Positions 44,122 through 53,875 of a stretch of 64,000 nucleotides of DNA are shown here, piece by piece (position 1 is the stretch's first letter; every line of letters starts with the position of its first letter). The position numbers were made by a program, and so were the translations under genes. The stretch is from Streptantibioticus ferralitis (GTDB lineage: Bacteria > Actinomycetota > Actinomycetes > Streptomycetales > Streptomycetaceae). The notes under the pieces are model-generated. The model worked only from the letters and a program-made list of their open reading frames with translations. It was not told the origin of the DNA and did no database searches. Where the stretch lies: NCBI RefSeq assembly GCF_029223525.1, contig NZ_JARHTQ010000032.1, forward strand, positions 1-64,000, written 5' to 3'.

Positions 44122-45101
44122 GCCGCCTTGGCGACATCTTCCTTACGCCGGGCAGCGATCCGATCCGAGTCCGGCCAGCGCACATCCGTGGCCCAGCCCA
44201 GCCGCTCGAACCATCGAATGATCCGCGCACTGGAGTCGATCTGGCCGCGCAGCACACCATGCCGCGCGCACGTCGGATCGGCGTGGTGCAGGTTGTGCCA
44301 CGACTCACCGCACGACAGCACCGCCAGCCACCACACGTTGCCGGACCGGTCCCGCGACTTGAACGGACGCTTGCCCACCGCGTGGCAGATCGAGTTGATC
44401 GACCACGTCACATGGTGCAGCAGCGCCACCCGTACCAGAGAGCCCCAGAAGAACGCCGCGAACGCCCCGGTCCACGACATCGTCACCAGACCACCGACCA
44501 GCGGCGGGAACAACAGCGAAGCCGACGTCCACCACACGAACTGCCGCGAGATCGCGCGAATCGCCGGGTCCTTGATCAGATCCGGCGCGTACTTGTGCTG
44601 CGGGGTCCGCTCCTCGTCGAACATCCAGCCCACATGCGCCCACCACAGCCCCTTCAACAGGGCCGGAACCGTTTCGCCATAACGCCACGGCGAATGCGGA
44701 TCACCCTCCGCGTCGGAGAACTTGTGGTGCCGTCGGTGGTCCGCCACCCACCGCACGATCGGCCCCTCCACCGCCAGCGACCCGGCGATCGCCAATGCGA
44801 TCCGCAACGGCCGGTTCGCCTTGAACGAGCCGTGCGTGAAGTACCGGTGGAAACCGACGGTAATCCCGTGGCAACCGAGGAAGTACATCCCCACCATCAG
44901 CCCGAGATCCAGCCAGCTCATCCCCCAACCCCAGGCGAACGGGATCGCCGCCAGCAGCGCCACGAACGGCACGCCGATGAACAGGGCCAGGGTGACCTGC
45001 TCGATCGAGCCTTTCCTGTCGCCGCCAAGCGTGGCAAGCGGCAGTTCCTCCTCGGGCCCGGGTTCCCGGGACTCGGTGATCACGTCCGGCTGTGTGGTCA
45101 T
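44118..45101 (-). CDS. Acyl-CoA delta-9 fatty acid desaturase
   Basis: A 327-aa membrane di-iron enzyme introducing a double bond into saturated acyl-CoA, adjusting membrane fluidity. The three His boxes are HRYFTH, HRRHH and HNLHH, with four hydrophobic segments between them; this matches DesA3/stearoyl-CoA desaturases. ATG 45101 is followed by a 30-residue acidic tail. It forms an operon with the downstream TetR gene. A TACGG/CCGTA-rich region upstream is the likely operator. Confidence 0.94.
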   Translation of the reverse strand: MTTQPDVITESREPGPEEELPLATLGGDRKGSIEQVTLALFIGVPFVALLAAIPFAWGWGMSWLDLGLMVGMYFLGCHGITVGFHRYFTHGSFKANRPLRIALAIAGSLAVEGPIVRWVADHRRHHKFSDAEGDPHSPWRYGETVPALLKGLWWAHVGWMFDEERTPQHKYAPDLIKDPAIRAISRQFVWWTSASLLFPPLVGGLVTMSWTGAFAAFFWGSLVRVALLHHVTWSINSICHAVGKRPFKSRDRSGNVWWLAVLSCGESWHNLHHADPTCARHGVLRGQIDSSARIIRWFERLGWATDVRWPDSDRIAARRKEDVAKAA

Positions 45102-45124
45102 GGATGTCCCTCGGATGGGAAGCG

Positions 45125-45164
45125 GCTACGGAGCTACGGAACCGTAACCTACGGCGTCGTAAGT
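45125..45164. promoter_or_regulatory. Operator candidate upstream of the desaturase
   Basis: GCTACGGA occurs twice in tandem (45125-45140), followed by CCGTAACCTACGG, itself an inverted repeat (CCGTA-ACC-TACGG), and CGTCGTAAG. The cluster lies 24-63 bp upstream of the desaturase ATG, where the TetR partner would be expected to bind. Confidence 0.5.
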
Positions 45165-45373
45165 ATGGCAGGGCCAAACGCAACGAGCACATAACGCACA
45201 CCCGGCCACCAGAGGAATCTGCCCGCCCCAGATGGCCTTCAAGGGGCCGGGCGAAAGAACTTCCTACGAACCGAACGTGTGAGGGGTGCGGCTGATCGGG
45301 TGAGTGCACTCGATCGGTTGATTGGGATTCGAACTTCTTGGGTGGGTGCTGGGTTCGAATGCATGCTCGGTGC

Positions 45374-46054
45374 ATGACTGCTGCAAAGCATGAACTGCAG
45401 GTGCGGGCAAGGGAGTTGAGGCTCGCGGGGAAGACGTACGACGAGATCGTCGAAAAGTTGGGGGTGTCGAAGAGTTCGGTTTCGTTGTGGGTGCGGGACC
45501 TGCCCCGGCCTCAACCTTCACCGGAGCGGACGCGCCGAATGCGGGAGGCGAGCTGGGCGTCGTACCGAAGGCGGCAGGCGCTGTTGCGGAGGCAGGTGAA
45601 GACTGCCGCCGCGGCCGAGATCGGGCCGATGACGGACCGCGAGCTGTTCCTGGTGGGGGTGGGCCTCTATTGGGCTGAGGGTGAGAAGGACAAGCCTCAC
45701 CAGCTGCGTGAAAGGCTCACATTCGTCAACAGTGATCCCGACGTGATCCGTGTCCACTTGGCGTGGCTCTCTCTGTTGGGAGTCGAAGCTGAACGGCTGC
45801 GGTTCCGCGTGATGATCCACGAGTCTGCGGACGTGGCGGCGGCAGAGCGCTACTGGGCCGATCTGGCGGGCGTGGACGTCGCGTCGCTGGACAAGACCAC
45901 GCTGAAGAAGCACAACCCGAAGACGGTCCGGAAGAACGTGGGAGAGGGGTATCGCGGCTGCTTTGTGATCCGGGTGTTGAACAGTGCGGACCTATACCGT
46001 CGCGTCGAAGGCTGGTGGTACGGCATAGTAGGGGGAGCCAGCCGGACGGAGTGA
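45374..46054 (+). CDS. HTH protein with LAGLIDADG-like domain beside tRNA-Gln
   Basis: A 226-aa protein. Residues about 8-45 form a homeodomain-like HTH (RELRLAGKTYDEIVEKLGVS, then KSSVSLWV). From about residue 95 the sequence FLVGVGLYWAEGEK, FVNSDPDVIRVHLAWLSLLG and FRVMIHESADVAAAERYW has the spacing of a single LAGLIDADG-type half, with WAEGEK in place of the canonical acidic motif. It could be a homing-endonuclease-derived DNA-binding protein. ATG 45374 is one of several possible starts (also 45359) and lacks a good ribosome site. It ends 29 bp before the tRNA gene, and its codon use is less GC-biased than neighbours, which suggests acquisition. Function unproven. Confidence 0.7.
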   Translation: MTAAKHELQVRARELRLAGKTYDEIVEKLGVSKSSVSLWVRDLPRPQPSPERTRRMREASWASYRRRQALLRRQVKTAAAAEIGPMTDRELFLVGVGLYWAEGEKDKPHQLRERLTFVNSDPDVIRVHLAWLSLLGVEAERLRFRVMIHESADVAAAERYWADLAGVDVASLDKTTLKKHNPKTVRKNVGEGYRGCFVIRVLNSADLYRRVEGWWYGIVGGASRTE

Positions 46055-46083
46055 GCGATTGTCCGTTTTGGTTATCTTTGCTA

Positions 46084-46155
46084 TCCGCTGTGGTGTAATC
46101 GGCAGCACGGGGGTTTTTGGTGCCCCTTGTCCAGGTTCGAGTCCTGGCAGCGGAG
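46084..46155 (+). tRNA. tRNA-Gln (TTG anticodon)
   Basis: The acceptor arms TCCGCTG (46084-46090) and CAGCGGA (46148-46154) pair fully, with G46155 as discriminator; CCA is not encoded. The D-arm region is GGTGTAATCGGCAGCAC. The anticodon stem GGGGT/GCCCC holds the loop TTTTGGT with anticodon TTG, and the T-arm contains GGTTCGAGTCC. A 12-bp hairpin downstream probably terminates the transcript. Confidence 0.95.
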
Positions 46156-46170
46156 CTCAAAGTTCGAATC

Positions 46171-46198
46171 CGGGTCCTGACCGCCAGGTCGGGACCCG
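46171..46198 (+). terminator. Hairpin downstream of tRNA-Gln
   Basis: CGGGTCCTGACC pairs with GGTCGGGACCCG over the loop GCCA, with one T-G wobble. The preceding AGTTCGAATCC looks like a stray tRNA T-arm piece. No T-run follows. Confidence 0.55.
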
Positions 46199-46269
46199 TC
46201 CGCATGTGTGACCCTCTACCCCTCGGTATCCTGCGGATGTCCACACCCCAAACGCCGAGGAGCCCCCCC

Positions 46270-47724
46270 GTGAGCCCCATCCGTCCGGCTGCCGTCGTCG
46301 TCCTCGCCGCGGGTGAGGGCACCCGTATGAAGTCGGCCACGCCCAAGGTCCTGCATGAGATCGGCGGGCGGTCGCTGGTCGGCCATGTTGTCGCCGCGGC
46401 GCGTGAACTGGCGCCCGAGCACCTCGTCGTGGTCGTCGGCCATGGACGTGAGCAGGTCACCGCGCACCTCGCCGGGATCGACCAGGCCGTCCGCACCGCC
46501 GTCCAGGAGGAGCAGAAGGGCACCGGGAACGCCGTCCGTACGGCGCTTGACTCGCTCGCCGAACAGGGCACCACGCTCGACGGGACCGTCATCATCACCT
46601 GCGGTGACACCCCGCTGCTGACCGCCGACACGCTGCACGCGCTGGCCGCCGCGCACGAGAACGACGGCAACGCCGTCACCGTGCTGACCGCCGAGGTGCC
46701 CGACTCCACCGGTTACGGGCGGATCGTGCGGGACGGCGGCGGCGCCGTCGCGGCGATCGTCGAGCAGAAGGACGCCACCGAGGCGCAGCGCGCGATCACC
46801 GAGATCAACTCGGGGGTGTTCGCCTTCGACGCCAAGCTGCTCGCCGAGGCGCTGTCCAAGATCACCACGGATAACGCACAGGGTGAGGAGTACCTCACCG
46901 ACACCCTGGCCATCCTGCGGGCGGCCGGTCACCGGGCGGGCGCGGCGGTGGCCGCCGACCACCGGGAGATCCTGGGGATCAACAACCGGGTGCAGCTCGC
47001 CGAGGCGCGCCGGCTGCTGAACGACCGGATCCTGAACGCGGCGATGCTCGCCGGTGTCACGGTCGTTGATCCGGCGTCGACGTGGGTGGACGTGTCCGTG
47101 GAGTTCGCACCGGACACCGTGGTGCACCCGGGGACGCAGCTGCACGGTGCGACCCGGTTGGCGGCGGGTGCCGAGGTCGGTCCCGAGTGCACGCTGACCG
47201 ACACGGTCGTGGGTGAGAACGCCCGGGTGATCAAGTCGGTGACGGAGGGCGCTCAGATCGGTCCGGGCGCCAGCGTCGGCCCGTACGCGTATCTGCGGCC
47301 GGGGACGAAGCTGGGGCCGCAGAGCAAGGCCGGCACCTACGTCGAGATGAAGAACGCCGTGATCGGTGAGGGCACGAAGGTGCCGCACCTTTCGTATGTG
47401 GGTGACGCAACGATCGGTGAATACACCAATATCGGTGCGGCGAGTGTCTTTGTGAACTACGACGGTGAGCGTAAGCACCACAGCACGGTCGGCAGTTACT
47501 GCCGGACCGGCGCGGACAATATGTTCGTGGCGCCGGTCACGGTGGGGGACGGGGTGTACACCGCGGCCGGGTCGGTGGTCATCAAGGATGTGCCGGCCGG
47601 CGCGTTGGCCGTTGCCCGTGGTCAGCAGCGGAATATCGAGGGCTGGGTGGTCCGCAAGCGCCCGGGAAGCGCGGCCGCGAAGGCGGCGGAGCGGGCCTCT
47701 GGACAGCCGGAACAGGGTGAGTGA
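46270..47724 (+). CDS. glmU: Bifunctional GlcNAc-1-phosphate uridylyltransferase / glucosamine-1-phosphate acetyltransferase
   Basis: A 484-aa enzyme making UDP-GlcNAc for peptidoglycan. The N-terminal nucleotidyltransferase domain has VLAAGEGTRMKSATPKVLHE. The C-terminal half is a left-handed beta-helix with hexapeptide repeats (IGPGASVGPYAYLRPG, ENARV) and the acetyltransferase YVEMKNAVIGEGTK and FVNYDGERKHH. GTG 46270 is preceded by GAGGAG. The last 25 residues are an Ala/Glu-rich actinobacterial tail. It is upstream of prs with the same orientation. Confidence 0.97.
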   Translation: MSPIRPAAVVVLAAGEGTRMKSATPKVLHEIGGRSLVGHVVAAARELAPEHLVVVVGHGREQVTAHLAGIDQAVRTAVQEEQKGTGNAVRTALDSLAEQGTTLDGTVIITCGDTPLLTADTLHALAAAHENDGNAVTVLTAEVPDSTGYGRIVRDGGGAVAAIVEQKDATEAQRAITEINSGVFAFDAKLLAEALSKITTDNAQGEEYLTDTLAILRAAGHRAGAAVAADHREILGINNRVQLAEARRLLNDRILNAAMLAGVTVVDPASTWVDVSVEFAPDTVVHPGTQLHGATRLAAGAEVGPECTLTDTVVGENARVIKSVTEGAQIGPGASVGPYAYLRPGTKLGPQSKAGTYVEMKNAVIGEGTKVPHLSYVGDATIGEYTNIGAASVFVNYDGERKHHSTVGSYCRTGADNMFVAPVTVGDGVYTAAGSVVIKDVPAGALAVARGQQRNIEGWVVRKRPGSAAAKAAERASGQPEQGE

Positions 47725-47855
47725 CGGAGGTCTCGTCGGTGCACGGCGGTGCCGGTGGGGGCGTACCGTATGAGTGCACGTAAATTCCGCCAGCTTCCCG
47801 ACGAGTGGGCGAAGCTGCGTCGAACACCAGTCGAAGTCATCAAGGAGACGGTGCA

Positions 47856-48833
47856 GTGACCGGGATCAAGACGACCGGTGAGAAGAAATTGATGCTCTTC
47901 TCCGGCCGCGCCCACCCCGAGCTGGCGGAGGAGGTGGCGCATCAACTGGGTGCTCAGTTGGTGCCGACGAAGGCCTTCGACTTCGCGAACGGCGAGATCT
48001 ACGTGCGGTTCGAGGAGTCGGCGCGTGGTTCGGACGCGTTCGTGATCCAGAGCCACACCGCTCCGATCAACAAGTGGATCATGGAGCAGCTGATCATGAT
48101 CGATGCGCTGAAGCGGGCATCCGCGAAGCGCATCACCGTGGTCGTGCCGTTCTACGGCTACGCCCGCCAGGACAAGAAGCACCGTGGCCGTGAGCCGATC
48201 TCCGCGCGGCTGATGGCCGATCTGATGAAGACGGCGGGCGCGGACCGGATCTTGACGGTGGATCTGCACACCGACCAGATCCAGGGCTTCTTCGACGGTC
48301 CGGTGGACCACCTGTTCGCGCTGCCGCTGCTGGCGGACTACGTGGGCACCAAGGTGGACCGCAGCAAGCTGACCGTGGTGTCGCCGGACGCGGGCCGGGT
48401 GCGGGTCGCGGACCGCTGGTGCGACCGGCTGGGCGCGCCGCTGGCCATCGTCCACAAGCGGCGTGACCCGGATGTGGCGAACCAGGTCACGGTGCACGAG
48501 GTCGTCGGTGATGTGAAGGGCCGGATCTGCGTCCTGGTCGACGACATGATCGACACCGGTGGCACGATCTGCGCCGCGGCGGACGCGCTGTTCGCGAACG
48601 GCGCCGAGGACGTGATCGTGACGGCGACGCACGGTGTGCTGTCGGGTCCGGCCGCCGATCGGTTGAAGAACTCGAAGGTGAGCGAGTTCGTCTTCACGGA
48701 CACCCTGCCCACGCCGGGCGAGTTGGAGCTGGACAAGATCACGGTGCTGTCGATCGCGCCGATGATCGCGAGCGCGATCCGCGAGGTGTTCGAGGACGGC
48801 TCGGTGACGAGCCTGTTCAACGGCGCCCACTGA
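47856..48833 (+). CDS. prs: Ribose-phosphate pyrophosphokinase
   Basis: A 325-aa PRPP synthetase converting ribose-5-phosphate and ATP into PRPP for nucleotide, His and Trp synthesis. Diagnostic segments are MLFSGRAHPELAEEVA, FANGEIYVRFEES, the PRPP-synthetase signature DLHTDQIQGFF and the PRPP-binding VLVDDMIDTGGT. GTG 47856 has AAGGAG at 8-nt spacing. glmU-prs linkage is common in bacteria. A strong terminator follows. Confidence 0.97.
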   Translation: MTGIKTTGEKKLMLFSGRAHPELAEEVAHQLGAQLVPTKAFDFANGEIYVRFEESARGSDAFVIQSHTAPINKWIMEQLIMIDALKRASAKRITVVVPFYGYARQDKKHRGREPISARLMADLMKTAGADRILTVDLHTDQIQGFFDGPVDHLFALPLLADYVGTKVDRSKLTVVSPDAGRVRVADRWCDRLGAPLAIVHKRRDPDVANQVTVHEVVGDVKGRICVLVDDMIDTGGTICAAADALFANGAEDVIVTATHGVLSGPAADRLKNSKVSEFVFTDTLPTPGELELDKITVLSIAPMIASAIREVFEDGSVTSLFNGAH

Positions 48834-48865
48834 GCGCCTGCGGCGCGCGGTGTGAAGGGGTTCTT

Positions 48866-48912
48866 CCGGGGGCCCCGCCCCCGGACCCCGGGGGCGGGGC
48901 CCCCGGCTTTTG
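48866..48912 (+). terminator. Rho-independent terminator after prs
   Basis: CCGGGGGCCCCGCCCCC (48866-48882) pairs perfectly with GGGGGCGGGGCCCCCGG (48890-48906) over a 7-nt loop, followed by CTTTTGG. A 17-bp all-GC stem. Confidence 0.88.
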
Positions 48913-49056
48913 GCAGCGGGTAGACTCCTTGAGTTGCTCGGCGAGGGAGACCGCTTCGGCGGTGATCCGTTATCGACGCGCTTTCGAGATTTCGAGGCAG
49001 GTCCGTCGTGGACCGAGCGGCAGATTCCGTATCCGTCGTCCACGAGGAGTGCCGAC

Positions 49057-49635
49057 ATGTCCGAGGTGAAGATCGCCGCCCAGCTGCGGTCCGAGTTTGG
49101 TAAGGGTTCCGCGCGCCGCGCCCGTCGTGAGGGCAAGGTTCCGGGCGTTGTCTACGGTCACGGTGCCGCGCCGGTGCACGTGGCGCTGCCGGGCCACGAC
49201 CTGATGCTCGCGCTGAAGACCCCGAACGTCCTGATCAGCCTGGAGATCGACGGCAAGTCCGAGCTGGTCATCCCGAAGGCCGTGCAGAAGGACGCGATCA
49301 AGGGCTTCCTGGAGCATGTCGACCTGCTGCAGGTCAAGCGGGGCGAGAAGGTCTCCGTCGAGATTCCGATCCACGTCGATGGTGAGCTGGCCCCGGGCGG
49401 CAACCTGCTTGAGCACGTGCTGAACGCGCTGCCGGTCGAGGCCGAGGCCACCCACATCCCGGAGTCGGTGACCGTCTCCGTGGCGGGTCTGGAGGCCGGT
49501 GCTTCGGTGCTCGCCAAGGACATCGCGCTGCCGCAGGGCACCACGCTGGCCGTTGAGGCGGACACCGTGGTCCTCCAGGTCGTGGCCGCGCAGGCCGAGG
49601 GCGAGGCCGCCGAGGCCGAGGGCGCGGACGCCTAA
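49057..49635 (+). CDS. rplY: 50S ribosomal protein L25 / general stress protein Ctc
   Basis: A 192-aa two-domain bL25 that binds 5S rRNA. The N-terminal L25 domain has LRSEFGKGSARRARREGKVPGVVYG written here as LRSEFGKGSARRARREG and KVPGVVYG, and the C-terminal Ctc/TL5 domain has VPLDI-like strands (VEIPIHVDGELAPGGNL). The tail is Ala/Glu-rich. ATG 49057 has GAGGAG upstream. It precedes pth, the usual bacterial order. Confidence 0.96.
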   Translation: MSEVKIAAQLRSEFGKGSARRARREGKVPGVVYGHGAAPVHVALPGHDLMLALKTPNVLISLEIDGKSELVIPKAVQKDAIKGFLEHVDLLQVKRGEKVSVEIPIHVDGELAPGGNLLEHVLNALPVEAEATHIPESVTVSVAGLEAGASVLAKDIALPQGTTLAVEADTVVLQVVAAQAEGEAAEAEGADA

Positions 49636-49660
49636 GGGCTGCCGGCTCGGCATGCTTGTG

Positions 49661-49700
49661 CGAACCGCCGTCCGGCCATGGCCGGACGGCGGTTCGCTTT
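49661..49700 (+). terminator. 36-nt perfect palindrome between rplY and pth
   Basis: CGAACCGCCGTCCGGCCA (49661-49678) and its exact complement (49679-49696) form an 18-bp inverted repeat followed by CTTT. It starts 25 nt after rplY and is probably a terminator or strong attenuator before pth. Confidence 0.7.
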
Positions 49701-49725
49701 GCGGTACGTTCCAGGAGAGGTGAGC

Positions 49726-50313
49726 ATGAGCGCGACGCAGAGTGCCCCTGAGGGACCGTGGCTGGTGGCCGGTCTGGGTAACCCGGGGCCCGAGTTCGCG
49801 GGCAACCGCCACAACATCGGCTTCATGGTGGCGGATTTGCTGGCCGAGCGGATGGGTGGCCGGTTCAAGTCGCACAAGGCCAGGGCCCAGGTGGCGGAGG
49901 GGCGCATCAGCGGCCGGCGGGTGGTGCTGGCCAAGCCGATGACGTTCATGAATCTGTCGGGTGGGCCGGTGACGGCGCTGCGCGACTTCTACAAGATCCC
50001 GGTGGACCGGCTGATCGTCGTCCATGACGAGTTGGACATCGACTACGCCACGCTGCGGTTGAAGAAGGGCGGCGGTGACAACGGTCACAACGGGCTGAAG
50101 TCGATCACCAAGTCGTTGGGTCCCGACTATCTGCGGGTGCGGTGCGGGATCGGGCGTCCGCCGGGGCGGATGGAGGTGGCGACGTTCGTGCTCAGGGACT
50201 TCTCCTCCACGGAGCGCAAGGAGTTGGACTGGTTCGTGGACCGTTCGGCCGATGCGGTGGAGGCGCTGATGGCCGAGGGGCTGGAGCGCGCGCAGAGCAC
50301 GTACAACAGCTGA
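49726..50313 (+). CDS. pth: Peptidyl-tRNA hydrolase
   Basis: A 195-aa esterase recycling peptidyl-tRNAs that drop off ribosomes. The N-terminal signature [20 protein letters not shown] contains the catalytic His and substrate-binding Asn. [13 protein letters not shown] and [16 protein letters not shown] (with the acidic partner) and [13 protein letters not shown] follow. ATG 49726 has AGGAGAGG upstream. Normal length. Confidence 0.97.
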   Translation: MSATQSAPEGPWLVAGLGNPGPEFAGNRHNIGFMVADLLAERMGGRFKSHKARAQVAEGRISGRRVVLAKPMTFMNLSGGPVTALRDFYKIPVDRLIVVHDELDIDYATLRLKKGGGDNGHNGLKSITKSLGPDYLRVRCGIGRPPGRMEVATFVLRDFSSTERKELDWFVDRSADAVEALMAEGLERAQSTYNS

Positions 50314-50379
50314 CGGACGCGGTCGCCGTCGGCATGCGGCGGTTGACCGGGCGGCGGGCGATGGCCAAAGATCGCCCGC

Positions 50380-50883
50380 ATGGTCACCCGCACGGTCAAA
50401 CGGAGTCGTGCCCGCCGGATCGGCGAGAGCGCGTACGGGCTGCTGCTGCTCGGCAAGTTGTTGGTATTCGCCGCGGTGGTGCTGGTGGTGCTGGCCAGCG
50501 GGGCGTGGATGTCGTGGAGTTGGGGACAGGGCGCCTGGGCGTCGGGCCGTGAGCAGGGGGCGATGCGCGTGGTGTCGTGCGACGACAGCGTGTGTTCCGG
50601 GCCCTTCACACCGAGTGGTGCGGGTTCGCCGCGGGCGCGGGTGACCATCGACAAGTCGGTCACCAAGCGGACCGGGGAGACGATCGACGTGTGGGTCGTG
50701 CCCGGATCCGACGAGGTGGTGCGGACCGGGCTGCCGGGTATCGCGCACGCCTTGGTGCCGTTCGCCGGGGCGCTGCTGCTGGCGGCGCCGGTGATCGCGG
50801 CGGGGTTGCGGCTGCGGCGGGTGGCGTGGGGAGCGGTCGCGGCGGGGGCGGCGTTGCTGGTGGCGGCCTTCGCCCTCGGCTGA
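50380..50883 (+). CDS. Conserved two-helix membrane protein
   Basis: A 167-aa membrane protein of unknown function. A basic N-terminus (TRTVKRSRARRIGESA) leads into the first helix (LLLLGKLLVFAAVVLVVLA). The extracytoplasmic part has two Cys in VVSCDDSVCSGPF and a short basic stretch, and the C-terminus holds one or two further helices (ALVPFAGALLLAAPVIAA, WGAVAAGAALLVAAFALG). ATG 50380 lies 66 bp after pth, and it converges with ppc. No family name recognised. Confidence 0.75.
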   Translation: MVTRTVKRSRARRIGESAYGLLLLGKLLVFAAVVLVVLASGAWMSWSWGQGAWASGREQGAMRVVSCDDSVCSGPFTPSGAGSPRARVTIDKSVTKRTGETIDVWVVPGSDEVVRTGLPGIAHALVPFAGALLLAAPVIAAGLRLRRVAWGAVAAGAALLVAAFALG

Positions 50884-50908
50884 TCGCCGGGGGCGAAGGC
50901 CGGACGGG

Positions 50909-53659
50909 TCAGCCGGTGTTGCGCAGTCCGGCGGCGACGCCGTTGACGGTGAGCAGCAGGGCGCGGCCCAGGGCGGGGTCGGGTTCCTCGCCGGCTTCGA
51001 CTGCCTGCCGCTGCCGGTGCAGCAGTGCCACCTGGAGGTAGGAAATGGGGTCCAGGTAGGCGTCCCGCACATGGAAGGTCTGCTTCAACACCGGGTTGGA
51101 GTCGAGGAGTTCGGCTTCGCCGGTGAGGTGCAGGACCTCGTTCATGGTCAGTTCGTGCTCGGCCTCGATGGTGTCGAAGACGTGCTTGAGGTGGTCGGGC
51201 ACGAGGGTGTCGACGTAGTGGCGGGCGATGCGCAGGTCGGTCTTGGCCAGCGTCATCTCCACGTTGGACAGGAAGTTCCGGAAGAAGTGCCAGTGCTGCC
51301 GCATTTCGTCCAGCGTGGTGTCCAGGCCCGCTTCGCGCGCGGCCCTGAGGCCTGAGCCGACACCGAACCAGCCGGGGACGATCTGCCGGGACTGGGTCCA
51401 GCCGAACACCCACGGGATGGCCCGCAGCCCGTCGAGTCCGGCGCCCGAGTCCGGGCGGCGGGACGGGCGGGAGCCGAGGTGGAGTTCGGCGAGCTGGTCG
51501 ACGGGGGTGGCGGCGAAGAAGTAGGCGGGCAGGTCCGGGTCCTCGACCAGCCTGCGGTAGGCGGCGTGGGCGGCGTCGGAGATGTGGTCCATCGCGGCGT
51601 CCCAGCGGGCCAGCGCCTCTTCGGGCTGCCGGGGCGCGGTGTGCAGGGCGGAGGCCTGCAGGGTGGCGGCGACGGTCAGTTCCAGGTTCTCCCGGGCGAG
51701 TGAGGGGATCAGGTACTTGTCGGAGATGACCTCGCCCTGCTCGGTGACCTTGATCTCGCCCTCCAGGGTGCCCCAGGGCTGGGCGAGGATCGCCTCGTGG
51801 GTGGGGCCGCCGCCACGGCCCACGGTGCCGCCGCGGCCGTGGAAGAGGCGCAGCCGTACCCCGTAGCGGTGGGCGACGTCGCGCAGCCGCCGCTGGGCGC
51901 GGTGGATCTCCCACTGGCTGGTGGTGATGCCACCGAACTTGGAGGAGTCGGAGTAGCCGAGCATGACCTCCTGCACGTCGCCGCGGAGGGAGACGAGCTT
52001 GCGGTAGGAGGGGTCGGCGAGCATCTCGTCGAGGATGCGGTCGGCCTGCTGGAGTTCGTCGGTGGTCTCCAGCAGCGGCACGATGCCGATCCTGGCGACG
52101 CCGCCGTGCAGATCGATCAGCCCCGCTTCACGGGCGAGGACGGCGGCGGCGAACACGTCGTCGGCGCCCTGGCACATGGAGATGATGTACGACTCGACGA
52201 CCTCGGGGCCGAAGCGCTCGAACGCCTCGCGGATGGTGTGGAACACCCCGAGCGTCTTGGCGCCCGCGGCGTCCATCGGCGCGGGGGTGGGGGCGAGCGG
52301 GCGGCGGGAGCGCAGTTCCTTGGCGAGCAGCTTGCGCCGGTAGTCGCGCGGCATGTCCGCGTAGCGCCAGGACTCCTCGCCCAGGCGGTCGAACAGCTGG
52401 CCGAGGGCGTGGTGGTGGGCGTCGGCGTGCTCGCGGACGTCCATGGTGGCGAGCTGGAGGCCGAAGGAGGCGATGGTGCGCCGGACGCGCTCCAGGCGCC
52501 CGTCGGCGATCAGACCGCCGCGATGGGCACGCAGCGAGTCCTGGAGCAGGCTGAGGTCGTGCAGCAGCTCGCCGGTGCCGAGGTAGTCGCGGCCCGGCGC
52601 GTGTGCGGTGCCGGCGGCGAGCCGCTCCCGGGTGTTGATCAGCTTCTGCCGGATGCAGGTGGCCTTCAGCCGGTAGGGCTCCTCGGCGTTGAGCCGCTTG
52701 TAGCGCGGGCTGATCTCCGGCAGGTTGGCCAGGTCCTGGTCCAGGGAGGCGAGGAGCTCGTCGCTGGCACCGCAGTTGCGGATGGAGTTGGACAGTGCGG
52801 CGCGCAGGTCGTCGACGAGGGCGAGCGCGTCGTTGATCCCGTGTTCGTGCTGGAGGATCAGGACCTCCCAGGTCACCTGGGGGGTGACGTTGGGGTTGCC
52901 GTCGCGGTCACCGCCGATCCAGGTGCCGAAGGTGAGCGGGCGGGTGTCGGCGGGCAGCGGGGCGCCGACGCGCTCCAGTTCGGTGGCGAGGTCCTCCAGT
53001 ACGTCGCCGGCCGCGCCCTGGAACAGCTCGTCGAGGTAGTAGACGGCGTTGCGGGCCTCGTCGGCCGGCTCGGGGCGCACCACGCGCAGTTCGTCGGTCT
53101 GCCACAGCAGGTCGATGTTCTCGGCCAGCCGCAGGTCCTGGCGGCGGTGGTCACCGCCGGAGGCGTCCCGGGCCTCCAGCAGCGCGGCGATACGGCGCAG
53201 CTTGTTCAGTACGCTGCGGCGGGCCGCCTCGGTGGGGTGGGCGGTGAAGACCGGCCGTACGTTCAGGTGCTTGACGGTCTCGCGCAGGTGGTCGCGGTCC
53301 GCGTCCTTGAGCTGGTCGGCGGTGCGGGCCAGCAGACCGCCCTCGGCGGCGCGGTGGGCCCGCAGTTCGCGGCCGCGGTGCACCTGCTCGGTGATGTTCG
53401 CCAGGTGGAAGTAGGTGGAGAAGGCACGGACCAGCTTGGTGGCGGTCGGCAGGTCGGTCTCGCCGAGCAGCCGGGCGGCTGCTTCGCCATCGCTACGGGT
53501 CAGTGCCCGGACCCGCTCGACCAGGTCGAGCAGTTCCTGGCCCTCTTGGCGGACCAGCGTCTCCCCGAGCAGTTCTCCCAGGCGGCGGATGTCGGCGCGC
53601 AGGGCGGCGTTGTCCGCCGCGTGGTCTGTCGGGTCGGGCGTGGTGTCGGCGCTGCTCAC
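50909..53659 (-). CDS. ppc: Phosphoenolpyruvate carboxylase
   Basis: A 916-aa anaplerotic enzyme forming oxaloacetate from PEP and bicarbonate. The first active-site region is [15 protein letters not shown] (catalytic His), followed by [17 protein letters not shown]. The second signature is [19 protein letters not shown], then [20 protein letters not shown]. It ends [15 protein letters not shown], the conserved C-terminus. Full family length. GTG or ATG start at 53659. Divergent from the histidine kinase gene. Confidence 0.98.
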   Translation of the reverse strand: MSSADTTPDPTDHAADNAALRADIRRLGELLGETLVRQEGQELLDLVERVRALTRSDGEAAARLLGETDLPTATKLVRAFSTYFHLANITEQVHRGRELRAHRAAEGGLLARTADQLKDADRDHLRETVKHLNVRPVFTAHPTEAARRSVLNKLRRIAALLEARDASGGDHRRQDLRLAENIDLLWQTDELRVVRPEPADEARNAVYYLDELFQGAAGDVLEDLATELERVGAPLPADTRPLTFGTWIGGDRDGNPNVTPQVTWEVLILQHEHGINDALALVDDLRAALSNSIRNCGASDELLASLDQDLANLPEISPRYKRLNAEEPYRLKATCIRQKLINTRERLAAGTAHAPGRDYLGTGELLHDLSLLQDSLRAHRGGLIADGRLERVRRTIASFGLQLATMDVREHADAHHHALGQLFDRLGEESWRYADMPRDYRRKLLAKELRSRRPLAPTPAPMDAAGAKTLGVFHTIREAFERFGPEVVESYIISMCQGADDVFAAAVLAREAGLIDLHGGVARIGIVPLLETTDELQQADRILDEMLADPSYRKLVSLRGDVQEVMLGYSDSSKFGGITTSQWEIHRAQRRLRDVAHRYGVRLRLFHGRGGTVGRGGGPTHEAILAQPWGTLEGEIKVTEQGEVISDKYLIPSLARENLELTVAATLQASALHTAPRQPEEALARWDAAMDHISDAAHAAYRRLVEDPDLPAYFFAATPVDQLAELHLGSRPSRRPDSGAGLDGLRAIPWVFGWTQSRQIVPGWFGVGSGLRAAREAGLDTTLDEMRQHWHFFRNFLSNVEMTLAKTDLRIARHYVDTLVPDHLKHVFDTIEAEHELTMNEVLHLTGEAELLDSNPVLKQTFHVRDAYLDPISYLQVALLHRQRQAVEAGEEPDPALGRALLLTVNGVAAGLRNTG

Positions 53660-53875
53660 AGGTGCGGCTCCTTGGCAGGGAACGGCTGACGGTGCGGACC
53701 GCGCTGTCCGACGGGCACCAGGATATGCGCCGCCGCTGACGGCGGTCGCGGCGTCCGATGGGTGGGCAGCGGAGCGGTTTGCGCCGCCCGTTCTGTTCGC
53801 CCCACCTGCGCCGGTGGTGGGCGGGTACGGGCGGTGCCCGGCTGGTTCGGGTGCCGGGCCTTTAGGCTGACAGGT

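Noticed and set aside
45374-46054. Integrase or excisionase of an element integrated at tRNA-Gln
   Set aside because: The protein has no tyrosine- or serine-recombinase motifs, and no clear att-site duplication of the tRNA 3' end was found. The LAGLIDADG-like reading fits better.
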